From NCBI GenBank assembly GCA_019279435.1, contig JAAALK010000082.1, positions 25,639,034 to 25,703,033 of the forward strand: a DNA stretch of 64,000 nt, in the 5' to 3' direction. The position numbers were made by a program, and so were the translations under genes. Numbering within the stretch: the first letter of the stretch is position 1; every line of letters starts with the position of its first letter. Shown here one piece after another: positions 52,401-64,000 of the stretch. Origin of the DNA: Zizania palustris. Lineage: Eukaryota; Streptophyta; Magnoliopsida; Poales; Poaceae. Under the pieces are notes generated by a model that did no database searches, had not been told where the DNA came from, and worked only from the letters and a program-made list of their open reading frames with translations.

Positions 52401-53509
52401 CTTAACAATTTTTCTATTTCGGCCTTGGCTAGGCTTGCTCTTTCTGCTGACAGCTTGCGGAGCCCCTGGCGCACCAGCTTGGCCTTCGGGTTGACGAGCA
52501 GACTATGCTCGATGATGCTTCGATCGACCCCAGTGATGTCTTCGTCAGTCCAAGCAAATATGTCTAGATTTTTCCTGACGACTTCTTCTAACGAGGCGGT
52601 TATTTCTGGAGATAGCCCCTTGCCAAATTTCACTGGGTACTCTTTGCCACCTTCCGAGATTATTCTTGTCTCGACATCACCCTCCGGGCTTGGCTTGAGC
52701 GAAGATCCCTTCGGAGGGTTCAAGGCCTCCGGTACTTCTTCGGTGCTTTCCGCCACATTATGCACTTGTCGGGGGTCCAATGGCTGCCCATGGCCATACT
52801 CTGTCCTCCTGGCTACAGCCCGGTCTCCTGAAATAGTAAGCACTCCACCTTTTGTGGGCATTTTGAGACAAAGGTAATTGTGATGTGCTATAGCCCCGAA
52901 CTGGTTCAACATCCCTCGACCGAAGATAGCATTGTAAGCGTAAGGGGCATCAACCACATCGAAGATCACTTCTTCTACTCGGGCCAAAGGCCCCTCTCCG
53001 AAGGAAACCTCGAGGCCTATTTGGCCGAGGGCATCGAGAGGCGGTCTTGAGAACCCTTGAAGCGGCCGGGCTGCTGGAAGTAGATGCTTCCGAGGTATGC
53101 ACATCTGGTCGAAGGCCTGGACGAAGAGTATGTCTGCGGAGCTCCCACCATCTACCAGGATCCTTCGAACGTCTACTCCTGCTATATCGGCAGAGATGAC
53201 TAATGGGTCAGCATGGGGGAACTTCACCCCCGCCGCGTCGCTGGCTGTGAATGAGATGGGCACACGGGACCATTCTGGCATCCCTTCGGCGGAACTCGAG
53301 GTCCCAATGTGCCCGACCTCGCAGACATACTCGCGGCGCTGTCTCTTGGACATGCTTCTGAGGGTCCCCCCTCCGGAGATGGGCAGGACCACTCTCTTGC
53401 CGCGGTCTTGCGGGTCTTCTTGCTTTGGTGGTGGCATAATACTGGCCACCGGTAGCCGCATGGGGGCTTCGAGGGCACCGGCTCGGGCCACAGTTTGAAC
53501 AGGCTCCAA
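49478..53509 (-). CDS. Gypsy Pol polyprotein, element E (one in-frame stop)
   Basis: Protease: LVDGGSSAD with D120. Reverse transcriptase: FLDAYSEYHQ (D437) and YMDD at 499-502. First RNase H about 610-760. Second, extra RNase H starts with WTIFSDGAYQASGARAG (D787) and continues to about 915. A TAA at 50714-50716 ends the first 931 codons. The frame then reopens at once for integrase (410 residues): HHCC zinc H71, H78, C109, C112; catalytic D141, D201, E237 with 35 residues between the last two; C-terminal region with WEGSYVI and HAWHAEHLKRYY. All catalytic residues are kept. Order RT before integrase defines Ty3-gypsy, and the doubled RNase H defines Tat. The single stop is probably a recent mutation. 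Confidence 0.95.
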
Positions 53510-53554
53510 GCGTGCCGACGGTGGGGCCCGATCCGAAGTACCTCGCCCGGCATT

Positions 53555-54822
53555 TCACTCAAGGTAGTCGCCCCGAAGGGCCAATACTGCCTTGCAATCC
53601 TTCGTGTCATGGCTTCTATTGTCGCCATGCACACAACAGAAAAAACTCTGGCGCCTGCCAGGCATCCTTTCTTGAGGCTTTGGCGGCCCAGCATTGAAAT
53701 TTTTCACCTGCTGGAAGTTGGCAGGTGCCTTCGAGGCTGAAGGTGCAATGTTTAGCACCTCCGAGCGGAAATGCTTCTTCCCTTGCTTGTACTCATTGAA
53801 GCGGTTGTCTTGTGGAGGTTGTAGTGTAGCGGAGGCTTCAGGCTCCCTTTTGACTTCTCGGAGGGTGGGCAATGGTGCTTCAGCTCGCCGAAGACATCCT
53901 TCCTCCGCCTTGGCATACTGTTCGAAGCATGCCATGAGCTGTGCCACAGACGTCACCGGCTTCCGATGGAGTTTGCTGAGGAGGTCGGGGTTTAGCACCC
54001 CTTCGCGGGCAGCATCCACTACCGAGGAGGTAGACAGGCCCTTGATCTGTGACTTGGTGTGGGCGAAGCGCGTGAAGTACTCCCGGAGGGTTTCTCCCAC
54101 CCGCTGCTTTACCTGAAACAAACTTCCTGCGGACATCGGGGCCACGAAGGTACCTTGGAAGTTGCTCACAAATTTCTTTTTTAGCTGCTCCCATGAACTG
54201 ATCGATCCTGGCTTTAGGGACCAGAACCAGCGGAGTGCCACGCCTTCGAGAGCGAGGGGGGAGCATTTTGCCATGGTGCTTCGCACCCCTCCGCTTGCTT
54301 CTATTGCCAGGGCGTAAGAGCGGGCGAACTCTCCGAGGTCTGACCCCCAGAGTACTTGTGCAGCTTCGAGGCCTTGAATCTGGGGTCGAAAGGCACTTTC
54401 TGCAGATCAGGGTGTAACGGAGATTCATTATCGAAGGATGCATTCTCGGCTTCCTCCGGGACTTGCATAACTTCTGGGGGATTGCGGGTTCCATCGTCTT
54501 GATGCTCCCCTGGAGTTTCAGTGGAAGCTTGAGTGCGGAGGCGATCGGCGGCCTCTTGCCTCCACCTGGATACCTCCTCCTGAAGCCTGGCTAGCTGCGT
54601 AGCCTCGGTTTCGGGAGGGCCTTCGTCTTCGTCGGAGGGCACTTCTGGATCCCGGCTAGCTGCGTAGTCGGTCTGAAGCACCGTAGGAGGAGGCAGAGGG
54701 CCCCGGGGCGCTCGACGCCCAGCGGTCTCTGCAGGAATCGCCAGATTAGCTGAGGGTCCGGCTCCATTGGTCCGAGGGGACCTTCTAAGAGGACCCGAAG
54801 CCTGGCCACGCTTCGAAGGCAT
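53555..54822 (-). pseudogene. Gypsy Gag, element E (frameshifted)
   Basis: Starts MPSKRGQASGPLRRSPRTNG, an acidic coiled segment follows (LARLQEEVSRWRQEA), then SPLHPDLQKVPFDPRFKASK. Near 54345 the frame shifts; the capsid block continues in the next frame (LALEGVALRWFWSLKPGS, then FVSNFQGTFVAPMS, LFQVKQRVGETLREYFTRFA). It ends with the zinc-like CCVHGDNRSHDTKDC. Gag stops at 53555 and pol starts 46 bp on. One frameshift is the only clear defect. Confidence 0.9.
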
Positions 54823-55011
54823 AGCTAGCCATGAAGATGTCTTGGAGATGGAGGACTTCGAACGACCCGAGGGGTCGAGAGAAGGCCCTCGAGCTGCACT
54901 AAGAAGCCCTTAACTGAAGGGTGCGCGGAGTCTCGGGACTCCGATGCTCCCTCCGTAAGTGCTCTTCGGAGTGCAGTCAGCAGTAGAGAACAAGCTTTTA
55001 GAACTTGGTTC

Positions 55012-55029
55012 CCCACGGACGGCGCCAAC
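55012..55029 (-). other. Primer binding site of element E
   Basis: Minus strand GTTGGCGCCGTCCGTGG directly after the 5' LTR. The first bases TGGCGCCGT match the complement of tRNA-Asp, the primer commonly assigned to Tat/Athila elements; the rest does not match fully. Confidence 0.7.
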
Positions 55030-55529
55030 TGTTGGCGCAAATGTTACGCCAACAGGTTCTCGGTAATCAAGAACAGACAAACAGGAAGTTTGTGTTTTTA
55101 GGACTAGCTTGAGCCTTCGGGATGGATAATAGCTCAAGTGGTCCGAATGAGTATAGATGAACAACTTGTTCTGGCTCCCCTTTTACAAGGTATAATGGGG
55201 GGTATTTATAGGGAAAAAAGCATAAGGAAAAGACCTATTTACCCCTAAATTACAACCGACATAGTAGAAAATATTCGGTATTATAAACAAGGTTATACAC
55301 GATCAAGCACTGCAAGGTAGATGGATAAGCTGGACATCCAATCAATCATGTCCTTCTGCTTCGAGGTCTCCATCTTCCCTTCGGAGGGTTCTCTAAGACT
55401 TCGCACCGTGGCACCCTCCGGTCGTGGTGACGTATACTCCGAACAGCAATCCGCCACCTTCGGGGTCCTCACTCAGCCAACAAAGGGTTACTCTTTAAGT
55501 CTTGGAAATGGAGTAATTTCCCCCCAACA
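55030..55529 (-). repeat. Element E 5' LTR (right)
   Basis: 500 bp, same ends as the left LTR. The TATA box on the minus strand is near 55203-55210 (TATAAATA). It drives gag-pol toward lower coordinates. Confidence 0.95.
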
Positions 55530-55617
55530 GTGTTCATCCTATCCTTCTATATGAGCTCACCATTGCACATAAATAGATACAAAGAATTAAATTATGCAGA
55601 AAGAAATAAACGAAATC

Positions 55618-55800
55618 AAGAAGATATATAACTTGCATGGTTGCATGCCGGAAGCAGGTGAGTTGCACATGCAAACGCCGGCGATGACCATGTTGAGCTT
55701 CGTTGGCCCAGCCACGACGATGCCCCATGCGAATGTGACTGGCAGGCCAGGCAAGAATGTGACTGTGGCACTTAGATCTTCGGTTCTTTCACCACCCATC
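55618..55800 (-). other. Short GC-richer open stretch, unrecognised
   Basis: About 60 codons on the minus strand, from ATG 55800: a hydrophobic central part (LPGLPVTFAWGIVVAG) with Thr/Gly before and Cys-rich residues after. An exon-like GC content and the edge AACTCACCTG suggest an old exon. I cannot assign a family; it may belong with the cytochrome b561 remnant at 56343-56620, but no match is visible. Confidence 0.25.
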
Positions 55801-56342
55801 TGATCAGATCTTTGTTGTAGTGAAAATTTAAGTAATAAATAAATTAAGAAAGAAAACAAAGCAAGTGTATAAAATATGGAAAGTGAATAAAATGCATGAA
55901 ACTCCTGTTGATTTCACTTCTTTTTTTGATCTATAAATCTGTGCTAGGAAGGATATAAATACAATTTTATGAAATAATTTGTTAGTACAAATTTGGCAAT
56001 GTCATTTTCATATGCTCAGTATATAAAATTTATGATTAAAATATTAATATTTTGAAACGCAAACGAACACAAGTAGACCGTGCAGGTGCAGACACACATT
56101 GACCGAGTTTGGTGATCAATAATTAAAAATGTGATCGAGTGCACAGATAAAGCGAGGCACATATGATATAATAGTGTACAAAACTACACCAATGGAATGA
56201 ATAAACACATCATACATCATACGCTCGTCGTATACCTATACACAACAAATGCTAATGAGAAATCAGAAATCGGCAACCATGAGATCGATCAAGAAGACAA
56301 CAAAACTGTAGATTGGTCGAGCGAGACGGCCAACGGCTCATC

Positions 56343-56620
56343 TCAATGCCTATGCCTCCACTCCTCGAGGACGAGGTAGACAATGGTGCAAACACCGACG
56401 AAGATCCCGTACATGTAGCCGATGCCGAGGACGACAACCCGTAGAAGATGTTGCTGACGCCGAGGACGATGGCCAGCCGGGATCATGGCACCCCAGCTGA
56501 TCACCGCGAGCACGTTGTGCCGCCGCTTCGCATTCAGTCCACCGCCGCTCCCGCCCGCGCTTGAGCTGGACACCGAGGTCGGCGTCTTGCGCTCCTCCCT
56601 CGTCTCCGTTATATATAAAG
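56343..56620 (-). pseudogene. DOMON/cytochrome b561-like gene remnant
   Basis: Minus-strand translation: GGLNAKRRHNVLAVISWGAM then IPAG resembles the start of the cytochrome b561 core (RHNVLNAVSWGILMPLG) of plant auxin-responsive AIR12/CYB561-DOMON membrane proteins. The sequence then jumps to the last helices (IVLGVSNIFYGL in one frame, VLGIGYMYGIFVGVCTIVYL in the next). The heme-ligand helices between are deleted and a frameshift is present. It is therefore a non-functional host-gene fragment. Confidence 0.5.
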
Positions 56621-56639
56621 CTACACAAGGCAGCGTAGC

Positions 56640-56918
56640 TATGTTATATATGGTAGGTGAAGCAAATAAATGGTAGCGTGATCAAGTAGACTCCATGTAA
56701 GGCAAGAATCTCCATGCAAGGAAAGGAGTGTAATAAGGCAATACGTGAGATTGATTGTTTGATTTTTTCATGGAAAGTATAGATCAGCATGCATGCAGGT
56801 TTTTCTATGGAATGTATGGTTAAAATATATATTTTCTTAATTAATTTTTGCCATTAAATGGCAGGTGAACCAATTAGATGGTAGGTGAGCTAAATAGATG
56901 GCAGTATGTGGGGATTAC
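56640..56918. other. Short intergenic region left of element D
   Basis: AT-rich. A repeated phrase ATGGCAGGTGA/ATGGTAGGTGA (near 56868 and 56878) precedes the LTR. The presumed duplication base set is ATTAC (56914-56918). Confidence 0.4.
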
Positions 56919-59046
56919 TGTAGGACCGAAAGTAGCGACCAGAGGGGGGTGAATGGGCGCCTAAAAAATTCTTTCAAATTTATGGCCTGCTCCCAATACC
57001 CAACGCACCTCAAAAGACTAAGCAGCAAAACGTAAACAGATCAATAGAGCCTCAAAGATATAGCCTAACAACAACCGGTGTCCTAAACGAAAAGACACCA
57101 ACACAGTGCTACTAGGCAGTTTAATTAAAGCATTCAAAACATGGCAGATCAAACTTCACAGAAATAGATCATCACAGCAATTGATCTGAGTGTACGTAAG
57201 AAGAGTTGAGAGGTTACTGTTCAAGGTTGTCTCCTATTTGGTACTTGATGAAGCCTGCAACGTCGAAGCCTGTAGTGTCGAAGCCTGCTTCGAAGTGTCG
57301 AAGCCTTCCTCGGTGTCCTTTGTTGAAGGCTGACAAAGTCTGTCGTGGAAGTGCAGGAAGTTTGTGGAGACTAGGCTAGTTCGAGTGTGGCAGAATGCAA
57401 AGCATGCTTCGATGCGAAGTATATAGCAAAGAGAATGCGAAGCCTACTTCGGAACAAATTAGCTTCGCTGGAACCAACGCACGAATCAAAGCTTCGTTTG
57501 AGGAGCAAAAGAAAGTTCGAAGCTAGTTCGGAGTGTTCATGCGAAGTCTAGCATTGACAGAACTAATACTCCGAAGCCAACAGAATTCGGAGCCAAAACA
57601 CAGGACTTCGAATTGTGCACTTCGAATGAGCAATGTTCGAAACACGCTGGCGAAGTCCGTTTTACACTGACGAAGTATACTATGCGAAGTATACTTCGAA
57701 CAACGAAAACATCAAACAAGTGCAGGGAACACCAGGGAGGTGTACTTAGCAAAAACTCTCAGTAAAGCACTTCCAGTGAAGCCAACCAGAATGACAAGCT
57801 TTGAAGCTAACTTCGAAACCTGTCGAAGTATGATTCGAAAAACAGTCTAAGTATGTCAGAATAAAATCTTTGAATCAATGCATACTTCGAAAGAGAGTTC
57901 ACACTTTTAGTTCTGAGTTACAGATGACAGCAGAGTCTTTGGAGAAGTCTGATCGAAGCCTGCTTCACAGAACAGAAGGACTTCGAGCAAAGTATGGGGC
58001 TTCGCCAGAAACAACAAGAGACAAGCTAGACCCTGTCTCCTCGATCAAAAAGCCATGTCAGGAAAAAGCAAGGCTAGAAAACAAGCGTACTGTAGCTACA
58101 AGAGATAGGTGCTACTTGCTGCTACAGGAGCACGCAGGCAGAACTAGTACTTCTTAGCCGAAGAACAGATGCAACCAGAGAAGGCTATTCGCACGGAGAC
58201 AAAGCTCATAGGCGTTCAAAAAACGATGTAGTAAAGCCACAAATCACTGCACACCGAATGACATGAACAGAGAGGATAAAAACTCACAGAACCAAGAAGA
58301 ACATAACTCACGATGGCAGTGCATGCAGGAAGATAAAACACTTGAACAGGAGCCTGGCGGCGCAAGCAAGGAGAGAGAGCTGACCTAAGGAATGATTAGA
58401 AAAGTGATTTCATTAAAAGGGTACCCTAACCCTAGGGATTGGGGCCCTATTTATAGGCAGCCCAATCAGCCTAGAATATTCCACAGACCCTTAGGGTTTT
58501 TTACAGACGCTGAAATAAAGGAAAAGACCAAACTGCCCTTAGGATATTTTTACAGACTCGACTTACTGACTGTGGGCCTAAGGACAAAATAGTAAACTTC
58601 TATTTACATATGACTTATCCAGAAGCTAAGCTTTTGTAGCGACTACGACTTCTCTTCAGGACAGTCCGATGCCAGATCAGCGGTCATCAGTTTTGCGTCG
58701 AAACTAACAAAGCGTCCACCGACTTTGCACCAGGTACCCAGATTGGGCTGGCCCGACTCCGCAGCTCTCTCAGCCCGGCAATCACTCGCCGCCCGTGTAC
58801 CTGAGTCAATCCTGGTCAACAGCCCAGTGGATCCTCTGCTGCTCCTAGCCCATGTACCCGGATTGGGCCAGCAGCCCGACTTCGCGGCCCCTCTGCCCGA
58901 CAGTCGCTTGCTGCCCATGTACCTGAGTCACACGCGGCCCAGACGCAGCAGATCTTCTCTCTCTTTTCAGTCCTTTTTGACTATCGTTGACAATGACTCA
59001 TCACATTTGGAGCCATGAGGCCCACGCTATTCAGCATGGCTCCTCA
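56919..59046 (-). repeat. Element D 3' LTR
   Basis: 2,128 bp from TGTAGGACCGAAAG to GGCTCCTCA on the plus strand, the inverse of the solo LTR at 33907. A TTCGAAG-rich zone is at about 57230-57870; the TATA box on the minus strand is near 58448-58456. Apparent frames at 57870-58157 are not genes. Confidence 0.93.
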
Positions 59047-60432
59047 ATCTCCCCCTTGATGAGTGCATTGTTAACACTTCACTTCTTCAGCTCTTCAGTA
59101 CCTGCGAACACATGTGGAAACACGAAAACAAAACACAAGAAAACAGAGAAGAAGAAAATAAAGTAAAAGTTTAACCCTAATGACCAAAAGCCAAACAAAA
59201 GCAAGAAGCGGTCATTATGGTTAACCAAAGGTAAAAGCTCAAAACGAGTGCAATCTCAGAAACATCAACAAGGATATCAAAAGAGTAAGGACAAACGGGA
59301 CAAAAACTCCCCCTGAAACAAATCCCAGAGAAATCCAAAACTCCCCCTTAAACTCTTCTCCCAAAATTTCTCCCCCTTGTTGACAAGTGAACTCATCAAG
59401 TGAGACTAAATGCACTCTAAAGAGACACAGACTTCCCCTGAAATGCAACTCCCCCTCAAAATATGCAATGAATGCAACTGGGGTGCAGGTGGAGTGTGGA
59501 AAGCAAGCTTCTCAGATATGATTGACTGCAATTACAACATCTAACAAGTATAGCAAAAGACATACTATCTAAGACACATGGCATGATTAGTGCAACAGAT
59601 GATATCTAAAGAAAGTCATTAGCACGCATTTTTCATTTTTTTTGCAAACAAAAGCATCACCAAATTTTCCAGTTGACAAGCAATGTAAAGCATGAGATGC
59701 AGAAGCTAATTGATATCTACCAAGATAAGCATTTTCCAAAACAAAGTGCTTCAGCAAACTTGTTATCTTTTCAATATTCGGGCCTTTTCTTTTTCCTTTT
59801 TCAATTTTGCCAGGGGTTATTTGCAAGTCAAACCTTATGCTGACCGACTAAGTCAAGCCTAGGCCAGAACTAGACCATCAGAAGCTTAAGACATTGGTCT
59901 TGGCATACATTACACTGTCCTAGTTCATACCAAAGTGCTATGGTAAGCAGCCCAGAACAATGCAATGCGACAAAGCAAACCCACCTGGATCTTTTCAACT
60001 CAAGCATAAAAAGGCATGGAATTTTCATTTTTCTGATTTTTATCATTTTTATAGCACATTTTTCATGTTAAAGCATAAAGATGTCCAAGTTGCATATCTG
60101 CACCTATGTGAGGAACTAGCTACAAGGCATGTAACAGATAGCAAAAGCACTCAGCCTACACATGCTAGTTACCAGAAGCAATGGTGATCATTTTTCAAGT
60201 TTAAAGCATAAAAGACATGCATATGACAGATATCAGACATATCAAGTGAACTGAAACAAAGCATGATCATTGACAAGTAATCAAAAGCATGTACCAGCTA
60301 GAATAAGTAAAGCAGTTCAATCATATAACAGAAGCAAGCTCAAAAGTGTGATATGTGAATATGCATGATATGAACATACACAAAAAACTCAAGAAAAGAG
60401 TAATGAAGAAAGAAAACTGACGCAAAAATATC
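59047..60432 (-). other. Non-coding 3' region of element D with repeated polypurine-like tracts
   Basis: The true tract CAAGGGGGAGAT (minus strand) sits at the LTR edge. Further CTCCCCCT-like copies occur near 59305, 59340, 59369, 59429 and 59446 on the plus strand. No coding sequence is seen. The pattern parallels 6888-8055 in element B. Confidence 0.7.
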
Positions 60433-63400
60433 CTAAAAAGGATACACAACACCCAAATCCCCTCGTAAACGCTCAAAAGTAGACTGATCTAGGGGTTTGG
60501 TGAAAATGTCAACCAACTGATGATGGGTATCAACATGAACAAGGTCAATGACACCTTTCTCATATTGATCCCGAAGAAAGTGAAAGCGCACATCAATGTG
60601 TTTGGTTTTTGAATGGAGACAAGGGTTTTTCCCTACACTAATAGCACTGGTGCTGTCGCAAAACAAAGGAACTCTGGTAGGAAAGAACAACCCAAAATCT
60701 CGTAATGTGGAAATCATCCAAACTAACTGTGAGCAGCAGCTAGCAGAAGCTACATACTCAGCCTCAGTGGTCGAAAGAGCAACTCCAGATTGCTTTCGAG
60801 AAGACCAAGAAACAAGAGACGAACCAAGAAACTATAAAGTACCGGAAGTCGACTTTCGATCCAACCGGCACCCACCAAAGTCAGCGTCCGAAAAGCCAGA
60901 TAAATCAAGAGATGATGATGCTGAATAGTAAAGACCAAGATCAGGCGCATAGGTAAGATACCTGGAAATGCGCTTGACAGCCTGCCGATGAGACGCGCGT
61001 GGTGAAGACTAGAAACGCGTGCACAGTCCCACGGTAAACTGTATGTCTGGCCTCGTCGCCATCAAGTACAACAGCGAACTGATCATCCCTCGAAACTCTC
61101 TCTCGTTGACCTTGACGCCGCTCTCGTCCTTGTCCAAACCCCTAGATGTGCCCATTGTGGTCATCTGAGGCTTCAGCTCTCCACCAAAATCGAACTTCTT
61201 CAACATGTCGCGAGTGTACTTACCCTGGTGGATGAAGGTGTCGTCCTTGGTCTGCTTGATCTGGAGTCCTACGAAGTACTTGAGCTCACCCATGAGGCTC
61301 ATCTCAAACTCACTGTGCATCTGCTCAGAAAACGTGGACACAAGATCATTAGTAGTACCGCCAAAGATAATATCGTCCACATAAATCTGAGCTACTAAGA
61401 AATCTGAAGCATCTCTGAGCAAAAAGAGAGTTTTATCCACAAAACCCATCACAAAGCCCTTCCCCAACAAAAATTGCTTTAACCGGTCATACCAAGCCCT
61501 GGGGCTTGCTTCAGACCGTATAAACTTTCTGCAACTTAAAAACATGTTGAGGAAACTTGGGGTTCTCAAAACCGAGGGGCTGCCTAACATAAACCTCCTC
61601 CTCTATGTACCCGTTCAGAAAAGCACTCTTGACATCCATTTGAAAAAGCTTGAAACCCTTCGAAGCGGCAAAAGCTAAAAGAATGCGAATGGACTCAAGA
61701 CAGGCAATAGGAGCGAAGGTTTCTTCAAAGTCAATACCTTCCTTCTAGCAAAAACCCTAGGCAACTAGTCGAGCTTTGTTGCGCACCACAACCCCATCTT
61801 CACCTTGCTTGTTTTTGAACACCCACTTGGTGCCTATGGGGTTGCATCCTGGTGGCAGCTCAACTACTGTCCAAACCCGATTGCAGACAAAATTCTCAAA
61901 CTCTTCTTGCATAGCATTAATCCAATTTGAATCAAAAAGAGCATGAGAAATGTCTCTGGTCTCAAAAGATGCAACAAAAGCAGATTCAGCAAACACAGCA
62001 AGTGAGTCAACAGAAGAACGCAAAGTCCTCGCAGACAAATCACCGATAATAAGATCTGAGGGGTGATCGCGCTGAACTGCTCGGGATCCCTGGTGATCTG
62101 AAGTCACCTCACCGGAGTCAGCAGCTGGCACCTCTGGACTTCACTGAGGGGGCTCGATCGAAGTGAAAGAAGTGATCAGAGGTCCGCTCTCGTCCTCAGT
62201 CGAAGTCTCAGAAGGTGTGGACTCTGTAGGAGGTGAAGAAGGCCCACCCTCATCAACAGCTGGAGTGTCCTCATCTTCCTCGAAGATGGACTCTCCGAGC
62301 TCACCATCACCAGAAAGCTCAAAAGAAGGAGTCAAAGAAGGCAAGGACTCATCAAATGAAACCTCGCAAGTCTCGACAAGCTGCTGGGAGTCGAGGTTCC
62401 AAACACGGAAGACTCGAGAATGCAAAGCATAGCCAAGAAAAACTAAATCCCAGCAACGAGACTCAAATTTGTCCAAATTCCCTCCCTTCTTGAGCACAAA
62501 GCACTTGTAGCCAAATGCTCACAAGTGGCTCACTTTGGGTTGTCTGCCAAACCGCAACTCATATGAAGTCTTACCAAGGTAAGCTCTAAGAAAAATGCGG
62601 TTGGCCAGATAGCAAGCCGTGTTCATGGCTTTAGCCCAAAAACACCTAGGAGTCCTGTGCTCATTGAGCATCGTCCTGGCCATCTCGACTAGTGTGCGGT
62701 TCTTTTGTTCCACAACGCCATTCTGTGGGGGAGTGTAAGGAGCAGAAAACTGATGGTCAAGACCTTGATCACTACATAAGCTGACGAACTGAGAGTTCTT
62801 GAACTCAGAGCCGTTGTCGGAGCGAATTGCTCGCATCCGACCATTGTTCTCATTCTCCAGCTTCAAAATCAGGTCATGAACAAAAAGAAAAGTCTCATCC
62901 TTAGACTCCAAGAAGAAAACCCACGAGAATCGAGAAAAGTCGTCAACAATGACAAGAGCGTACCACTTCCCACCGACTAAGCGTACCCGAGCTGGACCAA
63001 CAGTGTCCATGTGTAATAGCTCGCCCGGATAAGAAGTCATCACCTAAGTCACAGGTGAGTGAGAAGCAGCAACCATTTTCCCATGATGATAGGGATGGCA
63101 AACTAAATCCTTCTCCATCTTAAGCTTGGGCAATCCTCGGATGAGGTCCATAGAGCTCAACCTGACTAGCAGATCAAAACTCAAATGACCTAACCTCCTA
63201 TGCCACTTTCAGAGCTCAGAGGAGGATCCAGCAATCAAACAGCGAGAAAGGCCAAAAGAACTAGAGAAGTCAATCCGAAAAACCTTACCAAAAGATAAGA
63301 TCTGGCAAATCAAAGACCCTCTAGAATCAAACACAGAAGAACAACCCTTCTTAAAGCGGACTTCCAAACCATCCTCAAGAAGTTGCGAAACAGAAATCAA

Positions 63401-63631
63401 ATTGAAGTTAAAATTTCCAACCAAAGCAACGTTCTTCAAGGAAAAATGGTCTGAAATGCGAATTGAGTCAATGCCGTGTACCTTCCCTTGACCACTGTTC
63501 CCGAAAGTGATGTACTCTTTGGAGCTCGGGGGAGTGAGACTGGAGAACCATCTGTGATGTCCCATCATGTGGCGAGAGCATCCGGAGTCCATGATACAAA
63601 CATCCTCCAGTCCCCGATCCTGCACAATCAA
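60433..63631 (-). pseudogene. Copia Pol pseudogene, element D
   Basis: In element order: protease DSGCSRHMMG; GAG-pre-integrase RGLPKLKMEKDLVC; integrase LLHMDTVGP, IRSDNGSEF, NGVVEQKN (Glu kept; Arg changed to Gln); the acidic linker; RT WVFKNKQGEDGVVVRNKARL and YVDDIIFGG; RNase H with SDADFGGCRLDRKSTSG and HIDVRFHFLRD; end DIFTKPLD. Stops or frameshifts lie near 60831, 61009, 61510, 61745, 62141, 62519, 63044 and 63207. The protein is homologous to Pol of B (8056-11208) at every domain. It is not expected to be functional. Confidence 0.92.
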
Positions 63632-64000
63632 TGGTTGTAAGGGGGAGCAAATAGTCCGGCACCAGGTTTAGCAAAAGAGCTAAACCAGTTTTGAGCCATC
63701 TGCTCAAAAGACGGAAAGCAGAAACCATTAGAAGAGTTTGGACCAAAGCGCGGCTCAAAGCGTGGTCCTCGGTTCTACCTAAAGCCTTGGCCACGAGGTC
63801 TAGGACCGTAGCCAAAACGGCCTGGAGCTCTGCCGGAACGAACACCACCATCTGGAGCACGGCCATGAAAGTCGTCTCCTCTACCACCACCTACACAACG
63901 CAGCCTGGCCTCAAGCCTCTCCCCGCATCGAGGAACTCTCAGTCTACCACCCTGCTGGTAGAACTGCTCCTGACCACCACGAGCACGCTCTGCTCTCTCA
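63632..64000 (-). pseudogene. Copia Gag C-terminus, element D (partial)
   Basis: Minus-strand translation is Arg/Gly-rich (RVPRCGERLEARLRC, GRFGYGPRPRGQGFR) with a TAG near 63767, then FGPNSSNGFCFPSFEQMAQN and a frame change before the protease. It continues past the window edge. The capsid and zinc-knuckle parts are not visible. Confidence 0.6.

Larger units (their letters stand above)
43752..55529 (-). mobile_element. Complete Tat-lineage Ty3-gypsy retrotransposon E
   Basis: 11,778 bp, minus orientation, perfect 5-bp duplication GTGTT (43747-43751 and 55530-55534). LTRs 43752-44250 and 55030-55529 differ at about eight positions by eye. Order in element direction: LTR, Asp-like primer site, gag, protease, RT, RNase H, second RNase H, integrase, 117-bp tandem repeat, antisense gene, purine tract, LTR. 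The second RNase H, the antisense reading frame and a 3' tandem repeat together are known hallmarks of the Tat (Grande/RIRE2/Ogre) group. It is close to intact: gag has a frameshift, pol one in-frame stop. Confidence 0.96.
56919..64000 (-). mobile_element. Sirevirus D (A/C family), truncated by window edge
   Basis: Minus orientation: 3' LTR 56919-59046, polypurine tract 59047, non-coding 3' region, RNase H to protease (60433-63631), then the C-terminal part of Gag to the edge. The pol has at least seven stops and frameshifts, so it is older than B. The pol sequence is the template by which fragments A (3071-4174, 15737-15885) can be placed. Confidence 0.93.

Overview
This window looks like a piece of plant nuclear genome, most probably from a grass. 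The evidence is nested LTR retrotransposons of Sirevirus (Ty1-copia) and Tat or chromovirus (Ty3-gypsy) type, several short TIR elements and a CACTA end. There is also one compact two-exon tau-class glutathione S-transferase gene with GC-rich exons. There is no bacterial-style gene packing and no CRISPR array, rRNA gene or tRNA gene. A run of 100 N (17823-17922) marks an assembly gap.

Layout. 1-2712: 3' part of a Ty3-gypsy (Tekay-like) LTR. 2713-17822: a nest of Ty1-copia elements. A degraded element A (LTR stub and integrase remnant) is split by a young complete element B (4175-15731, minus strand, target duplication ACCTC). B itself carries a 701-bp hAT-type insertion in one LTR. A second member of the A family (C) inserted further along the A pol, and its gag runs into the gap. 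17923-24790: a pile of fragments (chromovirus pol, another gypsy gag, a gypsy LTR, a third Sirevirus LTR plus gag, and a CACTA end). 25794-26574: the only convincing intact host gene, a tau GST. 27400-28140: a GC-rich island and a 166-bp hAT-type MITE. 29066-37287: a duplicated 1.3-kb segment. Its two copies lie either side of a broken Tat-type gypsy fragment, and the second copy gained two MITEs and a solo Sirevirus LTR (TSD AATGT) for which the first copy shows the empty site. 37288-43746: AT-rich DNA with two GC-rich minisatellites and rearranged host-gene pieces (TIM17-like exon, GDSL-lipase/TIM17 chimera).

43747-55534: a complete Tat-lineage Ty3-gypsy element E (minus strand, 499/500-bp LTRs, TSD GTGTT). 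It has gag, protease, RT, two RNase H domains and integrase. On the opposite strand, between pol and the 3' LTR, it carries a four-exon antisense gene with its own TATA box, plus a 117-bp tandem repeat. 55535-56918 holds a cytochrome b561-like gene remnant. From 56919 to the window edge lies Sirevirus D (minus strand, A family) with a decayed pol.

The genes here mostly serve retroelement replication: Gag shells, protease, integrase and reverse transcriptase/RNase H, with LTR promoters, initiator-Met-type or Asp-like primer sites and polypurine tracts. The GST is an unrelated host detoxification gene in the middle. The most interesting signals are the spliced antisense gene inside E, the two in-frame UAG codons inside the otherwise open gag-pol frame of B, the gene-fragment chimera near 42 kb, and the self-dating duplication at 29-37 kb.
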